64,000 bases of DNA, taken from Tragulus kanchil (taxonomy: Eukaryota; Chordata; Mammalia; Artiodactyla; Tragulidae). Made by a program: the position numbers and the translations under genes. The notes beneath the pieces are model-generated. The model made no database searches, was not told the origin of the DNA, and saw nothing but the letters and a program-made list of their open reading frames with translations. The stretch is from NCBI GenBank assembly GCA_022376925.1, contig JAIOJX010000002.1:41377501-41441500 (forward strand). Reading direction: 5' to 3'. This document shows positions 12,561 through 25,162 of this stretch, piece after piece (the first letter of the stretch is position 1; the number at the start of each line of letters is the position of its first letter).

Positions 12561-14563
12561 TCTTTAAAACTTGAAGTAAATACTTTACTACCTTTCATAA
12601 AGTAGTATCTGCTCCATTTGGTTGCTGGTGAGTGACGATTATTATTTTCCAAAGTTTGAAAACTGAAAACATAAAGTAAAATGACCAGAAATGAGGCTCA
12701 TTGTCTCTACATGAATGTTTTCCCGAGAATCATTTGAAATACTTGAGGCTATAGAATTTTCAATAGGCCACAGTATTCCAGGATGGCAGAAACCCCCAGA
12801 TAAGCCCTGACACAGTATCAGAGAATTTAGAGCCTTCAGGTTTGGAAGAAACGAATTCTAACATTTTCACAGCTGGCTTTTATGTCCTTGTTTTAGCATT
12901 AGCCAAAAAATCGTTTACCACTGGCATGACATCAAGAAGTGGTCCAGGCTCTTCTGCCCTGTAGATGTGTCTGCCCCGCGTGCACAGAGCTCTCGCCTGC
13001 TTCTCACGCGTTTCCACACTCTCCTCTGCTCTGTACCTCGCCGTGACCGTGAGGCTGGGTAGCAAAGAGGTGGGCTCCCAGTTCTGTCCTTGAGGCATGA
13101 AGAAGCCGAGGTCAGGCGATGGATGGAGGTCGTGCCAGGAAGCTGGGTGCCGTCTGTGCCTGGTTGCTCTTCAGGTCACTCTGCCCCGCAGTCCATCCGC
13201 AGAGGCGCTCACGGCCAGAATCGGAAAGCCTTACTCAGATTTACTTAAGTGGCAAGGAATTTATAGGCTCTCTGACCTTGTAGCCCAGAGAGGGTTGGTT
13301 CAGTGAGGCCGGGAGAAGGCCACCCAGTCCTGCCTTCTCTATGGGCTCACCCCTCTCAATACAGTAAAGTACCCATGGCACCCACACACCCATCGGTCAT
13401 CCCCTAGCTTCAAAGGGACACCCGGAGTCCTCCACGCCACCAAATCAACTACATTGAGCTCTCTGGCCGGGCGTCAGAGCGCGGGACGGTCCAGCGTCCA
13501 CTCATGGGCACTGTGCAGTATGCACACCATTCAGCACTCACCCCTCGCGGCTCTCATCTACTTCCAGGTGAGGCGTAAGCCTCAGCTTGACCCTGAAACC
13601 TTTCCTCCATAAGTGCTGCAGCCATTCAAGGCCAAGGAAACCAGGGCTCCCATCAAAGAACGCAACTAAAGCCATCCAGCTCGGACAACAGACACCCTAG
13701 GCCTAAACAGACAGACTGATCCAATGCCCACACCCCCATCCCTGATCCATCCCTGCTGGGCACTGAAGATGAGGTGGTGCTATGACAAAAAGAGTCATGC
13801 TAAGCCTTCAGGTCCTGATCTTCCTAAGACACACACAGGAGTTCTCACTGAGCGCTTGGCAAACAGAGAGCCTCGTGCCGGCAGATGGATCTGGGAAAAG
13901 GCGCTGTGGCCTCAGGCAGCTCTGGCCCAGGCCAGGAAGGTGAGCAGTAGGTCCCCGCCCTGGGGTGAGTTCTCACCTGGGGCTCACGGCTCCCTATGGT
14001 CAACCCCTCTACCCCCACCCCCTGCCCCCACGTCCATCCTGGGTGAGACTGATCCACTTCCTCATGCCTGTGAACGTGTCTCATGCACAGGCTCAGCCGC
14101 CAGCCCACCCCTGCCTCCTGGATCACCAGCAGTGTAGGGCGACTCTCAGGCAGCCCTGGCCATTGGATGATAAACTGCTAGACATCCGCACGGAGCCCTC
14201 CTGGACCTGCGGGCCTTGGACGCTTGAGTAAGCCCTGCCAAAACCAGCTGGGCCAGGCCCCCACCCAGAAGATCATGATCAGTGATGAATGCTCCCTGGG
14301 TTAAGCCAGTGCATGTGGAGGCTGTTCGCAAACCACACATAAAGCTTTAAACGGACAGATTTTCAGTGTTCGATACTATTAGCAATTTTTTCCCCATCAT
14401 AGCAGTTTAAAAATAAAGATTCTCATCTAATATACAAATATGAAACTGGCAAAAGCACAATGGCCTTGTCACATGTGTGGCAGACCTCCTGGGCCACCCC
14501 ATCTCATGGGGAAGGCTGGAGATCATGGGCAATGAAAGCAGATGAGAGGGCTGGTGAGCACAG
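12561..14563. other. Intergenic sequence, no gene recognised
   Basis: 12561-12900 is AT-rich and unassigned. 12900-14560 is moderately GC-rich with only chance open frames (for example 13724-14137). No RNA gene or repeat family is confidently recognised. Confidence 0.5.
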
Positions 14564-16784
14564 CAGGCTTTCTCATCACAGAGAAAGCTGGGATTGGATG
14601 GTACCCGCAGGCCTTGGTGATCTGGGACGGGGCACAGGACTCCTTCCTTATAGCTCGCTCCTTTGGGCTCAGACACTCACACACATGGTGTGCAGGAAAG
14701 TGGCAAAGAAGCTGCCGTAAGGAGGGGACGGGGTGAGAATATGGGAAGACAAGAAAACCTTATCGCAGAGACAGGAGCGCCCGACCTGAGTGTGCCTGGA
14801 GAGATCCTCCCCATCCGGGCCCCATGCCCCTGCCCACCCTGAGACAAAGTCATGTCTCTCCAGCTTGGAGTCAGAGGCCCTGAGTATATCAGGACATGTG
14901 TCCTCGCCCGGCTTCCTCCCTCTGCTCTGCAGCGTTGAGGGCAGTGGGTTCTGTTTCTCTCTCTCATACCCCTAGACCTCTTTTTCAACCTGATGTTGAC
15001 ATACAACTGTGCAAACCAGCTTGTGTTTCCAGCCTGGCTGATCAGAAGGGCAAATTCAGAGATGTCCCACCTGGGCCCCTACACAGAAGGACACTGAGAA
15101 GCTGCAAGAAAAATCCAGAACTGAGTGTAGATGGCAAAACAATGCACACCGTCCGCCTAAAGTCCTTCTCTTTGTTTTTTATCAACATAATCCCATTTCA
15201 CTGGGGACAGCAACATGCCCAGATGCAGACCCTCCCTGCCCCCAGCCGCTATGACAGCAGGTGCCGCTGTGAGATACAAACCCTCTGTGTGGTCCCCTCG
15301 TTCCCAGGGGAACCTACAATGAGGACTGCTCCCTTCACACACACCACCACCACGTAAACCAGAAGGCAGGTGATACAGGGAGATGCTTAACAGGACTTAA
15401 TACAGTCTCTCGCATGCCACGGCCAACAGTGACACACACATGGCCGAGAAGGAGCAGCCATTCTACAAACACTGGGGGTCTCACATTCCCCTAAGACCAA
15501 GCCATAACATCACCTAATGCAAGGTCATTTCCAAACTCAGATCTTATTTGCAAAGTAAACCTAGAATCTTGACCTGGAATAAATGGCTTTGCTCATCTGA
15601 AAGCCAACCCAAGTTCAAGAGCCAAAGAGAAACAGACTCCAACCTTCCTATTGATTCAGGATGGGGGTGCAAAGAGCTGGAGCCAGGCTTTCTCATCACA
15701 GAGAAAGCTGGGATTGGATGGTACCCGCAGGCCTTGGTGATCTGGGACAGGGCACAGGACTCCTTCCTTATAGCTCGCCCTTTGGGCTCAGACACTCACA
15801 CACATGGTGTGCAGGAAAGTGGCAAAGAAGCTGCCGTAAGGAGGGGACGGGGTGAGAATATGGGAAGACAAGAAAACCTTATCGCAGAGACAGGAGCGCC
15901 CGACCTGAGTGTGCCTGGAGAGATCCTCCCCATCCGGGCCCCATGCCCCTGCCCACCCTGAGACAAAGTCATGTCTCTCCAGCTTGGAGTCAGAGGCCCT
16001 GAGTATATCAGGACATGTGTCCTCGCCCGGCTTCCTCCCTCTGCTCTGCAGCGTTGAGGGCAGTGGGTTCTGTTTCTCTCTCTCATACCCCTAGACCTCT
16101 TTTTCAACCTGATGTTGACATACAACTGTGCAAACCAGCTTGTGTTTCCAGCCTGGCTGATCAGAAGGGCAAATTCAGAGATGTCCCACCTGGGCCCCTA
16201 CACAGAAGGACACTGAGAAGCTGCAAGAAAAATCCAGAACTGAGTGTAGATGGCAAAACAATGCACACCGTCCGCCTAAAGTCCTTCTCTTTGTTTTTTA
16301 TCAACATAATCCCATTTCACTGGGGACAGCAACATGCCCAGATGCAGACCCTCCCTGCCCCCAGCCGCTATGACAGCAGGTGCCGCTGTGAGATACAAAC
16401 CCTCTGTGTGGTCCCCTCGTTCCCAGGGGAACCTACAATGAGGACTGCTCCCTTCACACACACCACCACCACGTAAACCAGAAGGCAGGTGATACAGGGA
16501 GATGCTTAACAGGACTTAATACAGTCTCTCGCATGCCACGGCCAACAGTGACACACACATGGCCGCCGAGAAGGGAGCAGCCATTCTACAAACACTGGGG
16601 GTCTCACATTCCCCTAAGACCAAGCCATAACATCACCTAATGCAAGGTCATTTCCAAACTCAGATCTTATTTGCAAAGTAAACCTAGAATCTTGACCTGG
16701 AATAAATGGCTTTGCTCATCTGAAAGCCAACCCAAGTTCAAGAGCCAAAGAGAAACAGACTCCAACCTTCCTATTGATTCAGGA
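14564..16784. repeat. Tandem duplication 3, unit about 1.12 kb
   Basis: Copy 1 aligns from 14564 to 15661 and is followed by about 22 bases that do not align (15662-15683). Copy 2 is 15684-16784. Offset is 1119-1123. Copy 1 lacks bases present in copy 2 near its right end: copy 2 has 'ggccgccgagaagggag' where copy 1 has 'ggccgagaaggag'. The last 120 bases of copy 2 are also the start of duplication 4, so that segment occurs three times (about 15548, 16669 and 17754). Confidence 0.9.
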
Positions 16785-18875
16785 GTGTGTAGCAAAGGTG
16801 CTCAGTGCAGCCAATTCACTCCATAAACATGGCTGAGCAGCAACTCTGGGCCAGGCCCTGGCCAGGCCCTGGAAGGGAGAGGAGCCTGTGACTCCAGAAG
16901 GCCTTACTCCATGTCCCCGGTGAGCAGAGCCAGCCTGGATGGGGGCCTTCAGATGTCTGTCTGCCAAGTGTGAGTCTTCTGGCTGATGAAGAGTCCTGGC
17001 AGAGGAGGTGGTAGTTTGAAGCAGTGTTTGTTGTGGGGCGGAGGGATCCATGACTTTCAAAATAATCTGTGTTTCTAACGTTATTTTAACCAGCTCTCAG
17101 TCCTCCTTTTATGAATCTGAACTCCTAAAGGCGTCCAGGGTTTGGATCCAAACATAGTTTCCATTTCTACCCTTCGTCAGAAATAACACACGAATGGAAA
17201 AGTCAGGTCTGAGGGCTCTTTACGAGAGACGTCAGTAGGTGCCCTGTCTTCAGTCTACTTCCTGTCTCTTGGGACCTTTGGCGACACTTCGCCATCCTCT
17301 GGCAAGCGCTGCCCGCTTTCCTCTGTGTACTTCACAGCAGCGTTTGTCTCTATAGCGATTCCCTGAGCACAGAGCCAGCCGCCCGCCCGCCCACCCGCCT
17401 GCCAGGACCCACGCTCCTCCGAGAGGCTCGAGTTCACTGCTCATTACGAGGTGCCGCAGGAAATCCACTAATGCGTCTCTTCCAGCAACAGCCACTTAAG
17501 CCCATCTCTGCTTGATGATGTGAACTGTGAAATCTCTGTGCTCAGAAGTTAGGCCCTGCCCTTCCTGGAGCCGGCCAGCCTGGGCTCCCCGCCCCAGAAA
17601 GTCAGCGCCCTGTGCAGCGGCTTTTATGTTCACTTCTGTCCACCTTGGCTGTTCTGACGAAATTCAATGCGACGGACCCAGAATAACCCAACGAAATCAG
17701 GTCTTTGCAAACTAAGTGCCTCCAAAAAAACAGGAATCCGGTTCTGCTGGCGAATTTGCAAAGTAAACCTAGAATCTTGACCTGGAATAAATGGCTTTGC
17801 TCATCTGAAAGCCAACCCAAGTTCAAGAGCCAAAGAGAAACAGACTCCAACCTTCCTATTGATTCAGGAGTGTGTAGCAAAGGTGCTCAGTGCAGCCAAT
17901 TCACTCCATAAACATGGCTGAGCAGCAACTCTGGGCCAGGCCCTGGCCAGGCCCTGGAAGGGAGAGGAGCCTGTGACTCCAGAAGGCCTTACTCCATGTC
18001 CCCGGTGAGCAGAGCCAGCCTGGATGGGGGCCTTCAGATGTCTGTCTGCCAAGTGTGAGTCTTCTGGCTGATGAAGAGTCCTGGCAGAGGAGGTGGTAGT
18101 TTGAAGCAGTGTTTGTTGTGGGGCGGAGGGATCCATGACTTTCAAAATAATCTGTGTTTCTAACGTTATTTTAACCAGCTCTCAGTCCTCCTTTTATGAA
18201 TCTGAACTCCTAAAGGCGTCCAGGGTTTGGATCCAAACATAGTTTCCATTTCTACCCTTCGTCAGAAATAACACACGAATGGAAAAGTCAGGTCTGAGGG
18301 CTCTTTACGAGAGACGTCAGTAGGTGCCCTGTCTTCAGTCTACTTCCTGTCTCTTGGGACCTTTGGCGACACTTCGCCATCCTCTGGCAAGCGCTGCCCG
18401 CTTTCCTCTGTGTACTTCACAGCAGCGTTTGTCTCTATAGCGATTCCCTGAGCACAGAGCCAGCCGCCCGCCCACCCCGCCTGCCAGGACCCACGCTCCT
18501 CCGAGAGGCTCGAGTTCACTGCTCATTACGAGGTGCCGCAGGAAATCCACTAATGCGTCTCTTCCAGCAACAGCCACTTAAGCCCATCTCTGCTTGATGA
18601 TGTGAACTGTGAAATCTCTGTGCTCAGAAGTTAGGCCCTGCCCTTCCTGGAGCCGGCCAGCCTGGGCTCCCCGCCCCAGAAAGTCAGCGCCCTGTGCAGC
18701 GGCTTTTATGTTCACTTCTGTCCACCTTGGCTGTTCTGACGAAATTCAATGCGACGGACCCAGAATAACCCAACGCAAATCAGGTCTTTGCAAACTAAGT
18801 GCCTCCAGCAAGAGGCCAGCAGCCAGAAGGGAATCCAGCCCTCTCAGAGGGAATCTCATCCGGTTCTGCTGGCGA
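16669..18875. repeat. Tandem duplication 4, unit about 1.09-1.12 kb
   Basis: Copy 1 is 16669-17753 and copy 2 is 17754-18875. The tail of copy 1 (after about 17726) has lost roughly 37 bases that are present in copy 2, where 'gcaagaggccagcagccag' and following bases are intact. The junction lies at the 7-base microhomology 'atttgca', shared by the start of copy 1 and the right flank of copy 2. No gene is seen in the unit. Confidence 0.9.
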
Positions 18876-18949
18876 ATTTGCATTCAAAGGCTGGGACGCC
18901 CTGCCTTCCACTTGCAGACTATACTATTTGGCAAAGACACTTAAACGTG

Positions 18950-20440
18950 AATGAGAGGACTTCTGCTTCTGAGAAGGCGGAATAAGTGTATTTTCCTCTT
19001 CTGCCCCCACGAACTACAATGGAAACACTGGGCGTGAAACCCCTAGAGTTGAGAGGAGAGGACAGACTGGCTGGCGATCTCAGGACCTGAGGGACGGCCA
19101 CACCTCATCCTTGGGTTTCTTTCTGCCTCGAACGTCACAGACTTGAAGTTGAAGAAGGCGGGAACCTGGAAACACTGGTAGGCACAGACACAGAAGCCCC
19201 AGCAGAAGCTTCTCTTTCTGGGCAAAGGACCAAGAAAAGGGCCGTCCATCCAGAAAGAAAACTCTAAGGAAACAGCCGCTGTGCTCCAGCTGAACACCAC
19301 AGGCAAAGCAAGGGTCTCTCCCCAACACTGGGCCAGCGAAGGCCTAGTCAGGAGCCTATGCGCCCCCTTCCAGGCCCCAGGCCCCCACCCCCAGGCTGGT
19401 GTCAGTGGAGACCACATGGAAGCCTGGACACCCACCCCGACATCTATAGCCTTAGACTGTTGCAAAAAATCTAACATTTGTGTCATGGGAGTCTCACAAG
19501 CAGAGCAGAAAGTGGGAGAGGGCTGAAAATGCCCAAAGAAATGGACTGAAAACAACTTAAATTTTGCAGAAGATATAGGCTGCAGATTCAAGAATTAAGG
19601 GAATCTCGGGATTCCCTGGTGGTCCAGTGGGTAAGGACACCGCCCTGCAGTGCAAGGGGCGCCGGTTCGTTCCCTGGCCTGGGAAGATCCCACGTGCCGT
19701 GGAGCAGCTGGACCGATGTGTCCAATGACCGGGCCAGAGCTCTGATGCGCATGCGCCCAGAGCCGGTGCTCTGTGACAACAGAGGCCACCGCGATGGGAG
19801 GCCCACACGGGCCAAAAGAACAAAGATGGATGAAAATAGATAAATGAAAGACCAATAGAAGTGGCCTGCCTGCCCTCTCGCTCCACCCCCCACCCGGGCC
19901 CCGCCCTCAAAAAAAAAGATGTAAAAAAAGAATTAAGGGAATCTCAAACAAGATAACCCCAAAGAAATCAACACCAAGACATCTCATAATTAAACTTCTG
20001 AAAACTAAGGCCAAGAAAACCCTTGAAAGAAGTGAAAACCAAGACAAACAAGAAAAAACACTTCACCAACACTGAGAAGGAACTCAGATGTAGATAGATT
20101 TCTCCTCAAAAGCCTGGGGAACCAGAGGAAGTAGCTCAACATGATTCAAAAGCCGAAAAAAAATAACAAACAAAAGAACAAACTGGAATTCCATATCAGG
20201 TGAAATGTCCTCGAGGAATGAAAGGGAAACCAAAGACCTTCAGACGAAGGAACACTAAGCAGGTTGTCATCCACAGACCTGCCCTGAAAGACTGGCTAAA
20301 GGAATTCCTCTAAACAGAAAGGAAATCATAAAAGAAGGAACCTCGGAATGTTGCGAAGGAAGAAAGAACACATTAAGCCCAATGTGGGAACATACAGCAA
20401 ACTTTTCTTCTCTTGAGTGTATTATATTATATTATACTAT
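18950..20440 (+). mobile_element. Old L1-derived block, interrupted by a SINE
   Basis: The segment runs from 'tgagaaggcggaataagtg' (about 18970) to the A-rich 'gaaggaacctcggaatgttg' region. Motifs such as 'cctgccctgaaagactggct', 'aaaggaattcctctaaacag' and 'tgtcctcgaggaatgaaagg' resemble the 5' portion of older mammalian L1M elements. A CHR-like SINE is inserted at 19608-19927. No open L1 frame remains. The family assignment is from memory of L1 sequence, so confidence is moderate. Confidence 0.55.
19608..19927 (+). mobile_element. CHR-like tRNA-derived SINE with long tail
   Basis: Begins 'gggattccctggtggtccag', has a B-box-like 'ggttcgttccctggcc' and 'gggaagatcccacgtgcc', and continues into a tail with 'gatggatgaaaatagataaa' and 'tgaaagaccaatagaagtgg'. 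It ends in an A-rich tract. It is flanked by a perfect 18-bp target-site duplication (19590-19607 and 19928-19945, 'aagaattaagggaatctc'), which fixes its boundaries. It is inserted into the L1-derived block and is therefore younger than that block. Confidence 0.93.
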
Positions 20441-23400
20441 GCAGTTGAGGTAAAAATTACAACAGTCTGCTGTGGTTCTAAATGTACGCAGAGGAAATGT
20501 TTAAGATAATTGTGTTATAAAAATGGGAAAATGAAGGGCTTGGAAGTCAACTCCTACAAGTCATTCCACTGGCCAAACAACAGGGCGGCCCTTGACTGGG
20601 TGGTCTGCCGCCTCCAGGGGCCACCAATCCCGGCCCTCTGGGTCCCGAGGTTCCCCCAGCTCATACCAAGGCCTCCTGCTCTGAATTCCAATGCTCATTT
20701 CAAGGGAAAGGTGAAATACCCCACTCCACTCCTCTCCAGGACCCACAGTACAGAGGCTCGCTCTCCATGTCCTAGCGGCCCGCCCAGTGCCGCCCAGAGA
20801 CGAGTGAGCCCCTGCGGCTCCTTCAGGTCTGACTGGAGCAAACCAACGGCGGGATTTGCCAACACCCTTTGGGAGCTATTCTCTGGTGGCCAACAGAAAG
20901 CATGAGGAATTGATCAAATCCTTGTTTACTCTCTGCAACTGCAGCCCCCGGACGAACACCCCCGACACTCAGAACCACATCATGGGAAAGTTACAAATTC
21001 CCCGTTCAGCCCACTGGGGCCAGACTACGTTCACTGCCGTGGCCCAGAAGAAGGAGGCAGAGGGCCTCCCGGGCAGGTGAGGATCCGTGTCGTCAGCCTG
21101 GGCAGGGCCAGGAGGGCGGCCACCCCACAGCAGTCACTCAGGACGCAGGACGTGCAGATACACCTCTGAACAGGTGAGGCTGGTTCCCTGCAGACATGCT
21201 GCTCTCACCCGGGGCGTTCACAGTCTGGGAGCTGCAAAAGACTGCGTCAGGTTTGCCTTATGGTCTCTCGGCGCCAAATATGACATTGAAATGATCCATT
21301 CCACTAGTATCGTAACATTGTGTCAATCTGGAACACATTTTAATCAAAAGCACCCTCGAAACGGTCTCCTTTGCTGTATTTTCTTGTTGGCTCGTTCCAT
21401 CCACATCTGCTCTGTTTAGACAGTAAGAGTCTGGGGGGCGGATGCTGTCGGTTCTCAGCGGCTCACGGGGAGGTGGAGGGCGCCCACCCCAGCCTGGCAG
21501 TGTTTACGTAAATCAGTGTGGCTGACACAAGCTTCATAAACACATGGGGGAATGTAACAAACACGCGGTCCGTGCAGGAAATGCTTGCCTGAGAGCTGGC
21601 TTTGGTCTCAGCCAACTGATGAAGAGCCACTGACACGGCAGATCTGGGTTCCCTGTGCACAGGCCTCTCCGCTCGCTGCGGCACAGGACCGGCGACCTGG
21701 CCCACCAAGGGGTCTCGGAGATTCTCCAGGTAGGACCACTAGGACACGACAGTGCAGAGATGTGCAGCTAGAAGTGAACTCAGAAGACACCTCAAGGCCC
21801 TCACTTCACGAAAGAGGGAACAGACCCCCATTACAGGCCGCTGAATGTCCGGGAAGGTCGAGCCCACGTGCCCTGGGCACTCTCCCCACCCTACACGCCT
21901 GCTTGTCTGGGACCAGAACACATGAGTCACCTGACGTCACAGACCTGCCTGGAGCCAAGGGACCACCGAGGGCACTCTGACCACGGCCCCACGGGCCAGA
22001 CCCAGAGGGGCAGGCGGAGGGCCATGCCAGGGGGATCCACCAGCACAGAACTTCCTCCCGCTCAGGGGCCATCACTTCACAATCAAGATGAGCCGCAGCC
22101 CCAGAGGATGAATTACTCACCAGCTTGCCATCTGGGAAACGTCCATCGGCTCTATCTCTTCCTGGGTGAGGAGTTCCAGATGTCCAGATGTGGGGGCGGT
22201 CGGCTACCATGGCGACCAGACCGGCACAGAGCAGCCTCTCCATACCGCCCTCTGGGGAGGCGGCCTAACTTGAATTCTCTCTCCTGCCACCAGAGCCAGA
22301 CTTCCCCACTTGAGTGGAAGCAAGTCCCTAAGGTCTCATATGCCCCGTGTCTATGGTGCCCACCCAAAGCCCAGCTTGGGGCCCAAGGGAACACCACGCA
22401 GCCAGGAAGCTTCCAGAAGGTGGAAGACAAGCTTCATCCACTGTCGTGATGGAGGGCGCGGGGGAAGCACAAGGTAGGGGCTGCTGCTCACAGACACTGT
22501 CGTCTTCGTGGGAAGCGCATGATCCCGCACACTCCAGTGCGGTCTTAGGCCAAGCAGAGCCCCTGGCATGGAGCCCTGACAGCAGGCTCCCCAACTTCAG
22601 AAGCCCCAGCCGTCTCTCGTGAAGACAGAGCCAGGAGGGAGCGAAGCCCTTTCGCTACAGCTGGCCTTATTTCTTGGCCCCAAGTAAGAACTTCAGAAAA
22701 TGTTTTCAACCTTATTTAAACAGAAAATGAACACTAAAAACACCTCCATGCCCCCACCAGTTCCTGCCAAGAGGAGCCACTTGGATAACACTGAGTAGTT
22801 ATAAAATATTTATCTAAGACAGTTTACTTATAATTACACTATACTCTGTGATCTATTTCTGATCACAGGCTCCCCAGTGCCAACTGACCAGACTGTTCAC
22901 AGAAGTCAGCGCTTCTCAGAGGTGGGCCTGGAAAGAGCCCGTCGGTTCTCAGGAGCCTGGCTCCTGTCTAATAAGAGTCCACACAGTAACTGGCTGCACC
23001 CCCGCCCCTCCACGGGCCTGTTTGCTGATCTGTGACCCGAGAGGCCGAGCCACGGGAGAGGCTGAGCCACAGCAGAGGAGGAGCCACAGGCAAGGCCGGC
23101 TCTTCCAACACGGGAGGCCACGAGCACCCGGTCCCTCAGCCCAGGGGCCACGGTCATTCCTGAGGGCAAACGCAGGCCCCACGGTATCCGCACGACCGCA
23201 TGTGCTGTGGCCTTTGACTTTGGCCTGGGCACCAGACGGTGCAGCAGACGGGGCCCCTCACCCACTTTCTTCTCCCGAGCAAACCCCTCATGGGTGCAGA
23301 GGGCACCCGGCAAGGCTCAGGGAACCCCCTCTGGGAACGCGTCTTCTCGAGAAGCACATGTGAGCTGCTCCCCAGCCTGCGACCTGGAGCTGGACCCCTG

Positions 23401-24894
23401 GCCGGACCCCGAGGAGGCTGAGGGGCACCAGCAGCACCCACAGTGGCACCGGCCAGACATCACAGGCCAGGCTTAGGTTCCGTGGGGTCAGAATCTCAGG
23501 CAGGTGGGGGCCCTTTGTCAGGAAAAATAACACACAGCTACGAAATGACACTGAGACTTTCCCAGAATGCAAAAAAGAAACCTCACAAATTCAGTGAGCT
23601 CCAGGGACTGAGACCCTTTCTTCCAAAAGCCCTTCATCAAAAACGGTCACATACCAGGGCCTCCTCCCCACCCAGAACTCCGCCCTTGTCCCACCCGCCC
23701 AGACCAGGGCCCTGAGTCCCAGACCCTACCCTTCTGCCGGGGGAGGGAGGAAGCTTCTCGCCCTCCCGCACCTGCTTTGGCCTCTGCGACCCTCTGTGAC
23801 CCTGTGCCACTGCGCTGTCTGAGCGGCTTTTCCGCCCACAGGAAACACAAGGACGCAGCAAGTGACCATGTGGGGTCCAGAGCTGCACAGGTGGCACTGA
23901 CATCAGCCTGAAACACACGCTGAACGGAAGCAGACGCGTGAAAACGGGCTCTCGGGGCCAGCGGCGTCCCCCACACCTGTCAGCTGAGTTCTGTCCCCAC
24001 AGCAGTGCCCGGGGCCCCCGAGCCTGGCCCCCACCCTGAGTCAGACTCAGGAGGACTCTAAACCGTAAACGGCCGTGGAAATGTATACACATGTCCTCGT
24101 CCCAGCGCCTTCTTCTAAGGGCTATTTTTGTGTGATCCAGCTTTAGGTTTTCAACTCTGTCATATTTTCTAAACTCCGATTTCTTGCATTTACTTTAGGG
24201 CTGCGGCACCGCCCTCCCTAGAGGAAAAGCTAAACAGAGCGGTCAGGACTCGATGTTCCCACGAGGCCTGTGAAAACCCCCATCCTCACTGGGTCAACTG
24301 CACTGCTAACAGCTGCACTGGCCGCTGCCCCACCGTGGTCCACCCCTCACTGCCCAGCGGATGGAGGGCACGTGGGTCCACATCCAGGCACCTGGACAGA
24401 TGTGTGGGAACTTGACCATGCATCAGGCAGCTCGACTCCCGACCACCAGAAACTAAAGAAGCAGAGCGGGCTCTTTGGAAGTCCAAGCCACATCACTGCA
24501 TGAAAAACTCGGAAACAAGACCTAATACAATATTGCCCTATTTGGGTAATATACCCATCTGCCTGTATTTGCATATTTTATATGCAGAGGAAAATTCTAG
24601 ACTAGTGTTCTCTTGACAAGTTGACAGAGTGATTATTTCTCAACAATGGAATCCTGTCTACCTCTGACTCCTTTATCTGACCTTCTCACCAGATAAATCC
24701 CAAAGATATGCACAACATCCAAAATACAAGTTTTACAGCGAATATTTTTTTTCAAAAGGAGCAAAGCAGGTGAAGATGAAGGTGGTGGGCCTGGGGGCAC
24801 AGAGGGAAGCACATGGAGGGACCCTGGGGCAGGGGGTGGGCACCAGCCTCAGGGCCCCCCATAGGGAGGCAACCCTCAAGGTACCAAACCCTTT
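20441..24894. other. Mostly GC-rich intergenic sequence, no gene recognised
   Basis: Unique-looking sequence with many chance open frames, none resembling a known protein. AT-rich stretches lie at 20410-20520 and about 22680-22870. I see no tRNA, rRNA, CRISPR-like array or duplication in this interval. Confidence 0.5.
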
Positions 24895-25162
24895 TTAATT
24901 TTTTGGCCACTTTTATTGGTCTTTCCTTTGTCTATTTTCATCCATCTTTGTTCTTTGGCCCGTGTGGGCCTCCCATTGCGGTGGCCTCTGTTGTCGCAGA
25001 GCACCGGCTCTGGGCTCATGTGCTCCAGAGCTCTGGCTCAGTAATTGGACACAGCGGTCCAGCCGCTCCGCGGCACGTGGGATCTTCCCAGGCCAGGGAT
25101 CGAACTTGCGCCCTTAGCACTGCAAGGCAGACTCTTTACCCACTGGACCACCAGGGAAGCCC
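24895..25162 (-). mobile_element. CHR-like SINE of the same family, antisense
   Basis: The reverse complement matches the 19608 element: 'gggcttccctggtggtccag' at the right end, and 'gatggatgaaaatagacaaa' plus 'gaccaataaaagtggcc' at the left end. Imperfect flanks ('accaaacccttttt' left, 'cccaaaacccttctttttg' right) may be a target-site duplication. Confidence 0.9.
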
